Below, one piece after another: positions 23,492-34,282 of a stretch of DNA of 64,000 bases. The position numbers were made by a program, and so were the translations under genes. Source of the stretch: Aureobasidium sp. EXF-3400 (lineage: Eukaryota > Ascomycota > Dothideomycetes > Dothideales > Saccotheciaceae); NCBI GenBank assembly GCA_024195585.1, contig SWBL01000014.1:124001-188000 (forward strand), read 5' to 3'. The notes under the pieces are model-generated. The model did not search any database, was not told the DNA's origin, and saw only the letters and a program-made list of their open reading frames with translations. Position 1 is the first letter of the stretch. Every line of letters starts with the position of its first letter.

Positions 23492-23717
23492 GTTTGATGG
23501 TGTGTGTTGGTCTGCAGGCAGAGAGATTGGTCGAGTAGTGGATGTCGATGCTCACATGGTTTGGAACGAGTGACGCTTTCGCCAAAGCTCGGACAGTGGT
23601 GATGGCCGACATTTTGAGCTTCGATCATGACAAAGTCGTGCGGCGGCAAATGCGCGCACTTGACATCTCTAGATAGTTCCACACATCAGCAGTTGGCTGT
23701 CTGGACATGGAGGTGAG
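23492..23717. promoter_or_regulatory. Shared divergent promoter of LSM5 and the exonuclease gene
   Basis: Only 226 bp separate the two start codons on opposite strands, so both promoters and 5' UTRs lie here or overlap the coding starts. No specific motif claimed. Confidence 0.55.
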
Positions 23718-23742
23718 ATGCAATCCGCAGGACGGGCCGTAA
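23707..23742 (+). promoter_or_regulatory. Upstream ORF overlapping the exonuclease start codon
   Basis: An ATG at 23707 opens an 11-codon frame (MEVRCNPQDGP) that ends with TAA at 23740-23742, past the main ATG at 23718 and in another frame. If both are in the mRNA it should dampen translation. Alternatively ATGGAG|GTGAGA is a tiny first exon followed by an intron, which would give a different N-terminus. Confidence 0.35.
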
Positions 23743-26700
23743 CATGCTCCCACCAAGCCTCGGGCTACTCGTACACTTCGTCTCGCCATGCGATCATACA
23801 CCCTGCTCGCAACGCCGCCGGAGGTAGCACTTTTATCTCACCCTCGGTCTCGTCGACCATCGACCACTCCCGGTATGCTGCCTCGCCGGTAGTCCTTGCT
23901 GCTCCCAGTGTGCGCGGCCACATCAGTCGGCGCAATGCCTCGACCTTTGTCCTCTCTCAGCCCGCTGCCCAGAAGCGCTGTGTCTCGTCCAAACCCAAAC
24001 CTCCCGCCGCTCCCCTCCGGTCCAAGCCGAACGAGAACAATTCGCCTGGCGTGAAGCCGCTGGTATACACGGGCCGGGATGCTGCGGTTTCCGCTAAGCA
24101 TGACATTTCCAAGATCCAAAGTTTTAACCCGTACATGCGGAACATGTCTGTCAGAGGCTCTCCCAATGCCATCTTCGAGCCACAGATACGCAGACCGTCC
24201 ATTGTCATAAGACCAACACTTGCAAAGTCTGTGGTTGCAGAAGATGCTGCTACGACGACTCCACTGCCACCGGCTCCAGATCAAACCAAGATCCAAACTC
24301 CAAAAGACCAGCGTTCGGCTGCACCTACCACACTGCCACAACAAAAGTCACAATCCAGTCCGCCTGCACCTGTTTCACCTCCGAAACAAGTGGTGCAAGC
24401 CCGTCTTCCCTCCACGACACCATTGGTTTCTCCTCAACGCCCCGTTCGCTTCGCCCCGGACCGTAACTCTGCGCACGTAGTCGACGATATGGCTGTTCCC
24501 GAGGGTGTTACTCAATCAAAAGAGGCAGACCCTCAAGACAGTCACCAGAGAGTCGAGTCTACAGAGAGCCGTGTCTCGGCGTTTGACCAAGTCATACGAC
24601 TCGAACAGAAGAACTCGACATTGACTTCTGCTCTGGCAAAACAGAGAAAGGATTATCAAGACCTGAAGGAAGCTCATAATAGACTAAGGGAGTCATCCAC
24701 TCAAACTATCCAAGATGCGCAGCGTTTGGAGGTACAGGCGCGGACAAAAATGCAAGCACACCTGGTCAAATTCAACAAGGACAGATCCGAATTTCTGTTG
24801 GGCATCAGCGAGCAAGAGGCTGCACAGATTGCTCTCTCCGATCAACTATCTAAGGTCAAACAGGAGCTGGCAGAGGAGAGAGACACCAGCATGCAGCGAC
24901 ACCGCCGGCTTGCTGAACGCCAATACGAGATCTCTGCGCGTCTTCGCGAACAGGACGAAAAGTCCAAGGCCGATCGAAAGCTAATGCGTAAGGATTACAA
25001 GACTTTCCAGGAGTTGGCTCGCGAAAACGCTCGAAAGACTTTCGCGATTCTGAGAAGTCCAGAACATCTTCGACTTCAGATGACGTGGTACGAACGTGAA
25101 TCTGCCTATTGGACCGACGCTTTGAAGGCTGCGCAATCTTTCGAAGAAATGGACAAGGGCGGAGACCAGTTTCGTTTCTGGGAAGCTTGTGAGCAGGTTC
25201 AAGAGAAGACTCAAGACCTTCAAGAGCGACATGCTCTTCGGCAGCAATTTATTCGTCGACTGGAACAGCGTTTGCAGCATCGGGACAGCGTTCTCGAACA
25301 AGTCAAGGGCTACTTGCATAGTTGCGATGTCGAAGTCCACATAGCACAATCGGAGCATGTCACTCGACTCAAACAACTGCGAGAACTACATGCGACAATT
25401 CTCAACCGTCAGCACGATTGGCGACGACTTCTACGAGAGACCCGTTTTGGGATGGATCCGAAAAAATCGTCCCCAGAACTCACGGCAGCTTCGAGAGCCT
25501 CAACAATCGACTTGTATGAGATGGATCGGCCCATATCCGACATCAGTGGGGCACTGTTTGCGCGACGCGACTTTTGGAGAGACAAACTCAGGGCGCTCAA
25601 AGCACAAAAGACCCACACAGTCGACACGGAATCCATGATGAGCTTTTGCAGAACTCAGATGAGAGCTCTCGTAGTAAGCAGTTCTCTCATGGGAGCAGTT
25701 CGTGCATTTTCCGCGCTGCAATTAGAAGCTCTCGAAGCCGACTGGATATCGGACCAGCCAGTATATCAACAGCTCTTCTGGCAGAATTCAACACGCGTCG
25801 CAAGACGAATCAGTCATCTCAAGAACAAGCTCAGTATGGCTGTAAATGACTTCAAAGCTGAGGGCGTGCTGGATCGTCACAAGATCACGTCAATGAGGCA
25901 TATGTCAAAGGTCTTGACCACATCCCTACTACACCAGCGGGCCGCATTTGCGCATGCATATGTCAAACACAAGAAAAACGCATTCACACAGGACGATTTA
26001 TCGGAAATCAATGATGTCTTTGTCACATACCGTCAGGACAACCAGCAGGAATCCAAGCGCTATCTGCGACAACTCGAACAAGCCATCAAAATAAGTAGCG
26101 AAATAAACGAGAATCGTCAGAGCGCGACTCTGGGCAAGCGTCTATTGATACCTGCTAGAACAAGACGCAGAGAAACTTTGAGAAAAGCTGTTCTTGCAAA
26201 GACGAAGCAAGATGAGGACACGCCCGAGGACCAAGCAACGCCCTCGACTGAGGCAGCTGGTACGACGACCGACATTCCAAGATCTGCAGAGATGACGTCA
26301 AAAGACACTAGTGCTAGAAGCACGGCGGACCTCGAAAAGAGCGAAGCAACCCAACCAGAAACCATACAGAGTCCTGAGAAGGATACAACAACCCAACCAG
26401 GACACACAACAAGTCTTGGTTCTGAAGAAGCAAGCGCCGAACTGGCAGAGTACACCTCCCAAGTGGAGGATAAGCCTCGCGGTCCTGCCTTCAAGCTGGT
26501 TAAGCAAGGGCCGGCACCGATTCCTAGGCTTGTACCGAAATCCACTTCGGTCTACCCTAGAGCTCGCAGTAGAGTCGGTTTCAGGCCTCCGAAGCCAATG
26601 TTCAAAGAGACGAGACGGAGGAGTCAGATAATGAGTACTACCGCCGCCGACTGTCTTGATCAAGAAGAGCTCGCTCGTTCTACCATGTTGCCACCATTGT

Positions 26701-27965
26701 TATACCGAATACCTCCTCAAGATTTGCGCAATGCGTTGATGGCATCGAAGAACAGCCAGGCCGCCTTCTGGAAATATACTCTGTACAAGTCGCCGAGTGG
26801 CGAAAAGCCGCGTCTCCACTATTGCACCAAGTTTGAACAAGCCGAACAAGTTGCAAAGCTGTTCTCGGAAGAGCAAATCATTGGCTTTGACATTGAGTGG
26901 GAAATGGGCAGCACTGTCGCCAAAAGCAGCATCAAAAACAACGTATCGTTGATTCAAATTGCGTGTGACGACAGAATTGCTCTCTTCCAGATTGCCCTGT
27001 TCGTTGGAGATACTAAAGAAGAGCTCATGCCTCCATCGCTCAAAGCCATCCTCGAATCACCGGAGACTCTCAAAACCGGCGTTAACATTGCAGGAGACTT
27101 TACCCGCTTACGCAAATGCTTGGGAGTCGAAGGGCAGGGACTCTTCGAGTTGAGCCATCTCTATAAGCTTGTGAAGTTTTCTGAGAACCAGCCAGCAAAG
27201 GTGAACAAGATGCCGTTCAAATTAGCTGAGCAGGTTCAAGATGTTCTCTTCCTCCCTCTTCATAAAGGAAACGTTCGAACGAGTGCCTGGTCAAAGAGGT
27301 TGGATATGGAGCAAGTCGAGTACGCCGCTTCAGATGCTTATGCAGGGTTCAGACTCTTTCGGGAGCTCGAGAAGGCGAGGATGGTGATGAAGCCTATGCC
27401 ACCGAGGCCAGCCCTGTATGAGCTCGACCAACCTATCATTCTCGGTAATGGTGAGCAAGGTGGGCAGCCTCGTGCAAAGCGCAAGGCTTCTGCTGCAAAG
27501 ATCACAGAGCCTGAAGGCCAACCACCAATGCTTAGCGTAGAGGAAGAGCAAGCGCTCAACGACGAGGAAGAGGAAGCTGTAGCCGAAGCCGAAGCAGGCG
27601 CGGACGACCTGGAAGACGACAATGCTCAGAACGAGCTTGAGAGTTTCGATGACGAACCAGCAGCGATTGTCAAATATGAAGCTGCTGAGCAATGGCTCGA
27701 TCAGTGCCAGAGCGAGCTCCCGCAAAGGTGCATCCGCGCGTACGCTCTTTGGCAAATACAAGGTCTTGAGCTGCATCAAGTGGCCGAAGCGATGAGGCAA
27801 CCACCTCTCGCGCTAACAACCGTAGCCAACTACGTTCTTGAGGTCGTCAAGTCGGAAAGGCTTCCCTTCGAGTCCGTGAGGTTGCAAGAGGCACTTGACG
27901 TGTTACCTGCGGTAGCACATTGGAGGTACAAGAGTCTGATACAGAAGACTCGGTCAGAAGTCTGA
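23718..27965 (+). CDS. Large coiled-coil protein with DEDDy 3'-5' exonuclease and C-terminal HTH domain
   Basis: A 1415-aa uninterrupted frame. The first ~90 residues are rich in Arg, Ser and Ala and nearly free of acidic residues (only one, around residue 49), like a mitochondrial presequence. Low-complexity Pro/Ser sequence follows, then long charged coiled-coil helices (about 290-830). The catalytic part at about 1020-1225 is a WRN/RNase D-type exonuclease with all motifs: IIGFDIEWE (about 1057), GVNIAGDFTRLRK (about 1120) and YAASDAYAGFRLF (about 1200). An acidic linker leads to a C-terminal helix-turn-helix domain (about 1320-1415, RAYALWQIQGLELHQVAEAM), as seen at the ends of RecQ-type proteins. 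It probably trims RNA or DNA, perhaps in mitochondria; the substrate is not known. Confidence 0.85.
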   Translation: MQSAGRAVTCSHQASGYSYTSSRHAIIHPARNAAGGSTFISPSVSSTIDHSRYAASPVVLAAPSVRGHISRRNASTFVLSQPAAQKRCVSSKPKPPAAPLRSKPNENNSPGVKPLVYTGRDAAVSAKHDISKIQSFNPYMRNMSVRGSPNAIFEPQIRRPSIVIRPTLAKSVVAEDAATTTPLPPAPDQTKIQTPKDQRSAAPTTLPQQKSQSSPPAPVSPPKQVVQARLPSTTPLVSPQRPVRFAPDRNSAHVVDDMAVPEGVTQSKEADPQDSHQRVESTESRVSAFDQVIRLEQKNSTLTSALAKQRKDYQDLKEAHNRLRESSTQTIQDAQRLEVQARTKMQAHLVKFNKDRSEFLLGISEQEAAQIALSDQLSKVKQELAEERDTSMQRHRRLAERQYEISARLREQDEKSKADRKLMRKDYKTFQELARENARKTFAILRSPEHLRLQMTWYERESAYWTDALKAAQSFEEMDKGGDQFRFWEACEQVQEKTQDLQERHALRQQFIRRLEQRLQHRDSVLEQVKGYLHSCDVEVHIAQSEHVTRLKQLRELHATILNRQHDWRRLLRETRFGMDPKKSSPELTAASRASTIDLYEMDRPISDISGALFARRDFWRDKLRALKAQKTHTVDTESMMSFCRTQMRALVVSSSLMGAVRAFSALQLEALEADWISDQPVYQQLFWQNSTRVARRISHLKNKLSMAVNDFKAEGVLDRHKITSMRHMSKVLTTSLLHQRAAFAHAYVKHKKNAFTQDDLSEINDVFVTYRQDNQQESKRYLRQLEQAIKISSEINENRQSATLGKRLLIPARTRRRETLRKAVLAKTKQDEDTPEDQATPSTEAAGTTTDIPRSAEMTSKDTSARSTADLEKSEATQPETIQSPEKDTTTQPGHTTSLGSEEASAELAEYTSQVEDKPRGPAFKLVKQGPAPIPRLVPKSTSVYPRARSRVGFRPPKPMFKETRRRSQIMSTTAADCLDQEELARSTMLPPLLYRIPPQDLRNALMASKNSQAAFWKYTLYKSPSGEKPRLHYCTKFEQAEQVAKLFSEEQIIGFDIEWEMGSTVAKSSIKNNVSLIQIACDDRIALFQIALFVGDTKEELMPPSLKAILESPETLKTGVNIAGDFTRLRKCLGVEGQGLFELSHLYKLVKFSENQPAKVNKMPFKLAEQVQDVLFLPLHKGNVRTSAWSKRLDMEQVEYAASDAYAGFRLFRELEKARMVMKPMPPRPALYELDQPIILGNGEQGGQPRAKRKASAAKITEPEGQPPMLSVEEEQALNDEEEEAVAEAEAGADDLEDDNAQNELESFDDEPAAIVKYEAAEQWLDQCQSELPQRCIRAYALWQIQGLELHQVAEAMRQPPLALTTVANYVLEVVKSERLPFESVRLQEALDVLPAVAHWRYKSLIQKTRSEV

Positions 27966-29014
27966 AACCTCAACTCACTAGAAACCAAACGAAAAACTAT
28001 ACATTGTACATAATCACAACATATTACCACACTCTTGAAACTAGCCACAACACCCATTGACGCCGACTGGGATACTTGGCACTGGTGCATTAGGCTTGCA
28101 TACCTGACATGCATGGTGGGTGCGGGAAGGAGCAAGAGCGGAGGTGGTGCGATGACAAGATAAAGCTAAGCTCCAACGCCGTGAGACGGACAGGACGATC
28201 TTCATACCCGAGCGTATCATAACATGCCAACCCCCTGCTGATTGGAAGATCAGAAGCTTTGGGACCGAAAAAAAGTACACAATGAGCAGGAGGCATGTGA
28301 CACAGCACCTAGATAAGCAACCCTCGTAAAACATGGGATAGAGGAGCTATATGGAGATAGGATAGCCGGAGCTCCGGCCGCAGGATCCTAACGCAGGAGC
28401 CGCGTGAGATGGTGGTGAATGTGGTGACTTTGGACATGGCTCGCGAGGACCGGAGGCGAATCGGACCGAAGCGTTTGGAGTTATGTCCATTGAGTTTGAC
28501 CAAGGGCATGCGTGATGCATCTGGGCGAGACGGTTTTTAGCAAGGTGCGAAGATCGTCGTTGGTGAAAGTAGCCTTGATTGGACGAGCACTGACGGGATC
28601 GTGGCTTGGTTACCCCGCATATCTTAATTGGCGGGGCGCACTCTGGGGAGTGTCTAGGGTCTTTCGCAAGGGCCACACGGTCAATTGTGCAAGGTTATAT
28701 GTTTACCTCTTCCTTCTGCCCCTGCCCCTCATACTCTTCTTCTCTTCCAGCCTCACTCTTCCTCCAACACCACCAAAGTTCAATTCCCTACGATTCAATC
28801 ACAACAGTCGATCACACAAGCGGCCGAACCTTCTCTGACCGAGAGAGCCCCGAAGCCGGAGACGTCTGACATCATCACGCCATCTAGACATCAAAGAAGT
28901 CACGTCCAGAGCACGTGGTGGCTGCCAACCTACACACTACCATCTCATTCTAAGATTACCTAACGTTTCACCTCCCTCGCCCCTAAAACACCCTCCGTCC
29001 CTCCTTCAACAACA
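27966..29014. other. Intergenic region with long CT-rich leader
   Basis: About 1 kb. From roughly 28700 to 29010 the plus strand is strongly pyrimidine-rich, as in a fungal 5' UTR; a UTR intron ending at TCTTCCAG near 28750 is possible. No coding gene is supported. Confidence 0.5.
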
Positions 29015-29824
29015 ATGGCAGACCAGAACGATCAATCTTCTACCAACTCAGCTTACCCCCAACGCCGTCGCTCCTCCTTTGTCGGACAAGCATTCACCGA
29101 CATGTTCAGCCGCAGCAGCCGCCCATCCGAATCGTCGGGCAACAGCCCTCCTGCCCAGGGCCCCATCACAACAGCCGCTGCCGAAGCCAGCCGACGTCGT
29201 CTTTCAGTCAGCACTCTCGGAATGAGTGCTTCCCCCAACCAGGGCTCGCCCATGTCGGCTAGAATGCGAGGTGAGAGTGTTTCCAGCTCTACGGTCGACG
29301 AGTCGGCCATCGACGACGAACCTTCTTCGGCCACGCCTGGCAACAGCGGCCCCTTTGCTCGTAGAGTCAGCTTTGGAGCTCGTGCTCTCAAGGATATGAA
29401 GGGTGGTTCAGCATCGGTGCCAGCAGGTAGGCCCACCGCCACCGTTACTATACCCGAAGAAGAAGTCGTAGACGGGGAGAAGAAGACTTTGGCCCCGACC
29501 TCCTCCTCACTGGGTCGTCGAGGTTTGTGTCTTTTTCTGGTGCCGCCGGCGTGCTTTCACCGAAATTTGTCTCTTGATCGTTGTGCTGACTTGTCTCTTT
29601 GTTCTACAGAAGGCTTCAATTGGGCAGACAACATGCGTTCCCGTGCCGAGAGAGGCTCCATCTCTGGCCTCTCTGCTTCTCCTCCTACTGGTGGCTGGAC
29701 TCATTCCCGGTCCAAGAGCATCGCCGTCATGGACACCCCTGTCAGAGACAACCCCAAGCCCATGAACCGGGTTCCCGACCAGTTCCAGGAGAGAATCCTT
29801 AAAGGCGATTTTTATCTAGATTGA
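29015..29824 (+). CDS. Conserved Ser-rich fungal protein of unknown function
   Basis: Exons 29015-29522 and 29610-29824 give 240 aa. The 87-nt intron contains no in-frame stop, so a retained form would be a 269-aa protein with a hydrophobic 29-residue insert. The sequence is disordered and phosphosite-rich: RRRSSFVGQAFTDMFSRSSR at the N-terminus, several RRLS/RRVS sites, and a conserved-looking block after the splice (EGFNWADNMRSRAERGSI) near the C-terminal VPDQFQERILKGDFYLD. I believe this small family is widespread in Pezizomycotina, but its function is not known to me. The spliced form preserves the block, so I prefer it. Confidence 0.8.
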   Translation: MADQNDQSSTNSAYPQRRRSSFVGQAFTDMFSRSSRPSESSGNSPPAQGPITTAAAEASRRRLSVSTLGMSASPNQGSPMSARMRGESVSSSTVDESAIDDEPSSATPGNSGPFARRVSFGARALKDMKGGSASVPAGRPTATVTIPEEEVVDGEKKTLAPTSSSLGRRGLCLFLVPPACFHRNLSLDRCADLSLCSTEGFNWADNMRSRAERGSISGLSASPPTGGWTHSRSKSIAVMDTPVRDNPKPMNRVPDQFQERILKGDFYLD

Positions 29825-30878
29825 GCTGTGACAGTGCTCATCTCACGCAAATCTACGATATCAACATCCGGAACGACGTCCACGACAGCACTTAACGAAC
29901 GAATCATCCATTAGCAACACATATTTGCATTTCTGACCCTCGCTGTCATTTGCCATTCAGGGTATCGGGTGTTCATGGCGGGTCGACCTGCACACTCGAT
30001 TGCTGCTGGCTTTTGACATCTGTGTAAGGTGGCATACAAGGTTGTCATCCTAGGGTGTCATCTCTGTTTGTCCGCCACGATTTGCCCATCGTTTCATCAT
30101 GGCGGTATCATCGTCTACTTCTTGTACTTCTTTGTTTCCACAGGAATTCTTTGTTGTCTGTCTTCCACAAATCAATTCAGCCAAGACGGACAACATGGCA
30201 TACTTGCTATTGGAGTTGGATGCGAATGCAAGTCAAGACTCGAGGGGCGTTTGGGCTAAGAGACTCTTTGAGCAGGACATGGAAACAAGGAGTCGCAGGG
30301 TCGGCATCGTCCAACAGGACGCACTCATGTAACAGAAGTAAGGCAAGCATGGCATTGAGAAGCCGCGTATCGTATCATTCTACCACCGAAAGACGGCCAA
30401 CAGTACAAGACATCACGGCTTCTAGTCAGAAGAATGGCCTACTGTTGTTGCTGCAAAGGAAGTTAGATACGAAATCGAAACATTCATGGCACCTGCCTCT
30501 CATAATCTTGATTCGTTCCTTCCCACAGTCTATGCTTCCATGGGTGTTCCTTGTCTGCAAATTGTTCTGCTCCTTCCCTTTTAGCTGACTTACTTTTCTC
30601 ATCTCCCTTCTGTCGGTCATTTCTTCCTCAGCCTCTTAAGTCTTGTTCACCATTGCCATGCTGTAAAGCTTGGACTACCTCTGCTACCATCCTGACAAAG
30701 GAATATCACAAGTACGAACGTATACATCAAGTTTTAGCGTGACATCGTTATGTGTTTGTTTTTCCTGCAAAGTATCTAAAGAATCAGCAAGTCATAGAGA
30801 AACTCCGTAGGAAACGGTAAGAACCATCTAACAATCGCGCTTAAACTTCACTCCAAGATACTTTATCCTACCTCCCCG
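29825..30878. other. Intergenic region
   Basis: About 1 kb of 3' flank. A 177-codon plus-strand frame at 30055-30588 has irregular composition, no domain and no conserved text, and is taken as chance. Nothing else seen before the dispersed repeat at 30879. Confidence 0.55.
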
Positions 30879-31017
30879 TATGCAAAGATATGTTATATAG
30901 ACAGCTATAAAAATGCGTAATACTTCCGATAACCGGAACGCATCTATAGAGAGTCGTAATTATTTCGACTCTCAATGGACATATCTCTGATCTAGAAGTC
31001 ACTATGCCTTTTTATAG
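30879..31017 (+). repeat. Dispersed ~140-nt hairpin repeat, copy A
   Basis: One of three homologous copies in the window. It starts TGCAAAGATATG, contains CTATAAAAATGC at about 30904 and ends GCCTTTTTATAG; these last two are near-perfect reverse complements. A central stem GAGAGTCG/CGACTCTC sits between them. This is MITE-like architecture. A diverged fragment of the 3' half lies inverted at 31111-31160. Confidence 0.75.
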
Positions 31018-31110
31018 TGTTTACTCTATAGATAATCGTAGAGGAGGGATAGGAGATCTAGACTTATACTCTATCCCTACCCGTATCTTATAGGGGTCCC
31101 AGAAGTTATT

Positions 31111-31160
31111 AAATATCAAAAGGCACAGTAAATTCCAGATGGTGGACAACTCCAGAGAGA
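31111..31160 (-). repeat. Diverged fragment of the dispersed repeat, inverted relative to copy A
   Basis: The text ATCAAAAGGCACAGTAAATT and the following ~30 nt resemble the first 45 nt of copy C as read on the plus strand. Copy A and this fragment would then face each other across about 95 bp. The match fades after 45-50 nt. Confidence 0.4.
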
Positions 31161-31904
31161 GCTGACAAACTACGTTCTCTTCACCTTCTTTGATTGAGTC
31201 GTGACTCTTCGATCAATCATAATTCTTTGAACGATTGAGATTCATAACCCTTGAGAGACAGGGTGTCCCCAGTTTCTCGATCGCTGTTGAACACAAACAC
31301 AAAAATCAAAGCAAAAATTCGCCTGTAATAAGCAGAAGATAGAGCTAATCCCGAGATGGGAGAGCAGAAGAAAGTAGCAGACAAATCATGAGATATGGCA
31401 GAGCCAGAGTATGAAACGAGGATGAAGATGTTTGCAGACCATTGTCTTTGTCATTCAATCAGAAGGAGGAAAGAACACAACTATGGAAGGAGCAGAACAA
31501 CGGATGAAAGAGGAAGGAACAATCGAGGGTACAGACAAGGAAGGAGCTAGCTACTAAGCAAATGAGGGAAAGAGCGATGGACAGGTGAGGAAGGAGCCAT
31601 CATGCAGAGAAGGAAAGAGCGACCAACAGAAGAGGACGAGGAAAGAACGATCAACAGAAGAGGAAAGGGATGTAGCGACTTCTTGAACTAACAAGGCAGG
31701 AACGTCTTACCACAAGTAATCCCCGAGAACCACAAGGGAACACAAGCAAGATGAAAGGCGGAAACAAGGATGTAATATGGAACAAAACAACACCAGATTT
31801 TTGTATTTCCCGCTCCCCAACAACGTGCTGTACACATTGCTTTTTGACAATAAATAGAGGACAGAAATATAGAAGCGTTTCCTCGTCAAAGATCATTAAG
31901 TGAT
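31161..31904. repeat. Purine-rich low-complexity stretch with imperfect 25-mer duplication
   Basis: From about 31330 to 31680 the plus strand is strongly purine-rich (GGAAAGAG-type text). A 25-mer at 31611-31635 recurs at 31639-31663 with two transitions, and looser copies precede it. It lies at the 3' side of the eIF3b gene, whose mRNA would read it as a CU-rich 3' UTR. No gene seen. Confidence 0.5.
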
Positions 31905-34282
31905 TTACTCGATGATCTCCTCGGTCTCCTCCAAGATCTCCTCCAGAATCTCCTCGACAAACTTGCCCTCGCGCTCGCCCTCCTCCGAGGGTTCGTCCTG
32001 GGCAACAGCCTCTTCGGGACTGATGGCAGGAAGACCGTCCTCCTCGCGCTCCTCGCGAAGCTCGGCGGCGGTGCGTTCGCGCCAGGCGAGCCACTCGTCG
32101 AGGAGACGACGGCGTTGCTCGACAACAGCGCGGTTGGCGGTGTTCTTGCGGGCAACATCCTCCTCCTCGAATTGCTTGCTCCATTCGCGAAGGTTCTTAC
32201 GCACGGTCTTTTGCTCCTCCTTGGAAAGGAGACGCTCGGGACGCGGGCGCCATGCGAATTGCTTGAACTGATCGATGGGGTCCTCGCGAAGGAGTTGACC
32301 ACGGAAGTCGTAAAGGTGGTAACCGTTTTCCATCTGTGTTTGTTAGCATACTTTTCTTGTCTACCCAGATCGAGAAACTTACGCGGTGCTTCCAGACACT
32401 GGCACTGGTAGCGACGAAACGGCCTGAAGGGTCCCAGTCGATGTCAGTAACACCGTAGTGCTCGGCTGTGTTCATCAATGCCAGATTGGCAGTCAAGTCC
32501 TTGTCCTTCTCATCCTTCTCGCCCTCGTAGTCAAAGTCGTAGAAGTCGAGGTCGAAGCTCTGTTGTGACAGGACAGTGGCGACGACGACGAAGCGACCGT
32601 TGGGAGACCAGTGAATGGCGTTGTTGTTCTTCTTGTCGGTGGTGCGGATCAGCTTGAAGTTACCAACCTGGTTGCCCTTTGCCTTTTCCGGGCAGAAGAA
32701 AGAGACGGAAGTCTTGGGGGGTACGGCGGCACCAACAGGTACCTCACCAGCGGTGATGAGAACGAAACGGTCACCCTTGGGTTCCCAGGCGAAGTTGATG
32801 ACAGTGTCCTTGATGGCGTCAACAACCTCGACAGGCACACCCTTTTCTCTAACGCGGAAGATCTCGAGGTTGGTGGCCATTGACTTCTTGCTCTTGCTGT
32901 GACGGTCGACCTTGACACAGAGGTAAGAGCTGTCGCTCTGCCAGTGAAGCTTTGCGTCGGAAACGTTGAACAGGTTGCGAGTACGGACGACCTCCTTGGA
33001 AGGAACGCTCATGATACCGACCTTTGCGGGGTTGCTACCCACCTCAGGGGTCCAGTAACAGAAGAGCTGCTCGTAGGTCTTAATACCCTCACGGTTGGGA
33101 GTAGCGGGGCACCATTCGAAGTCCTGGATCTTCTCGATCTTGATTGAGACCTTGTCGAGAAGGTTCATGCGGGGCAGCTCGTAGACGGAGATACCTTGGT
33201 CGGGGTTCATGCGGGCAACGTACTTGGAGTCGGCGGACCACTTGAAGGCGGGCCATTGCAGCTTCTTCTTGATAGGGTTGCCAGCCTCGTCGACGTTGGG
33301 ACCAGCCGAGTCGAGGGTGACAAACGAACGCAGAGGAAGACCAGTCTCGAGATCCCAGATGATGTAGTTTTTGCCGTCCTCGTCGAGCGAGAGAACGGGG
33401 TGGCCCTCTTCGACCTGCATGGGGCGGTGAGACCAGGTGGTAAGGTATCTCTCGTCGGGGGAGAAGTCGACGAGGTTGACACCGGGGTGGGCGAAACGCT
33501 TTTGTCTGCTCCATGACTTGCCTCCCCACAGCTGAACACCCTGGGCGTGCATTGAGGTGAGGTAAGTTCCCTTGGGCGACCACTGCACGAAAGACTCAGT
33601 CCAGTGGGCGCGGTCGACAATAGAATCGGGCTGCTCGTCTCTCTCGTTCCAGAAAACGCCGACGCTGTCGCCACGGTACATGACAAACTGGTCACGGCCA
33701 TCGTTGTCACCCAACCACCAGCGCAAGTGCTCCTTCTCCTGGAAAGGCTCAATCTCGGGGGCAGAGTAGTCCTCGTCGATGCGGCCCTCGCGGCCGAAGC
33801 GCTCGATGTCGGTAAGCTTGTTGACGGCCATAGTGTGCTTCTTGTCCAGAGGGGTTCCGTTGAGGGCCTTGACGGCGGCCTGGGCCTGTGCGGGTGACTC
33901 GTACTCGACAAAGGCGTAGCCCTCGGTCATCTTGGTCTCGTCGCTGACGGGCATGAGGACGAGGTCCTCACTGGTCTTACCGGCGGTGGTGAGCTTGCGG
34001 AGAATGAACTTGATCAGCTTTCCCTTGCTCTCCTCGGGGACCTTGGGAAGGCCGTCAACGACTACGAATGAGTCGAGACCCTCCTCCATGCGCACGTCGA
34101 ACTGCTCGCGCAGATCTGTAGAGCAGCAGTCAGCATTGCCGTCTTCAATTTATCCCGTTGTTCCTTCGCAGGGCGCGCGCGGCTGTGTCTGGCTCTTTGT
34201 TTCGGGGTCGCGTACCGGAGTAATCGATTTCGACATCGTCGAAGTTCTCGTCATTGTCGAGATTATCAAAACTTGGAGCCAT
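31905..34282 (-). CDS. PRT1: Eukaryotic translation initiation factor 3 subunit B
   Basis: Core scaffold of eIF3 in 43S pre-initiation complex assembly. Exons (minus) are 34216-34282, 32383-34115 and 31905-32333, giving 742 aa. It has the acidic N-terminus [22 protein letters not shown], an RRM at about 35-125 (FVVVDGLP...[18 protein letters not shown]), a nine-bladed WD-type propeller ([43 protein letters not shown]) and a charged helical C-terminus that binds other subunits. The last 49-nt intron joins [16 protein letters not shown], which is conserved. Length matches the family. It is divergent from the SWIB gene. Confidence 0.96.

Noticed and set aside
30055..30588. 177-codon plus-strand frame after the Ser-rich gene
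   Set aside because: Irregular composition, lies in 3' flank, no recognisable motif or splice context.
33207..33911. 234-codon frame inside eIF3b on the same strand but another frame
   Set aside because: Fully inside a secure exon; Ser/Pro/Thr-rich text is the usual shadow of GC-rich codon use.
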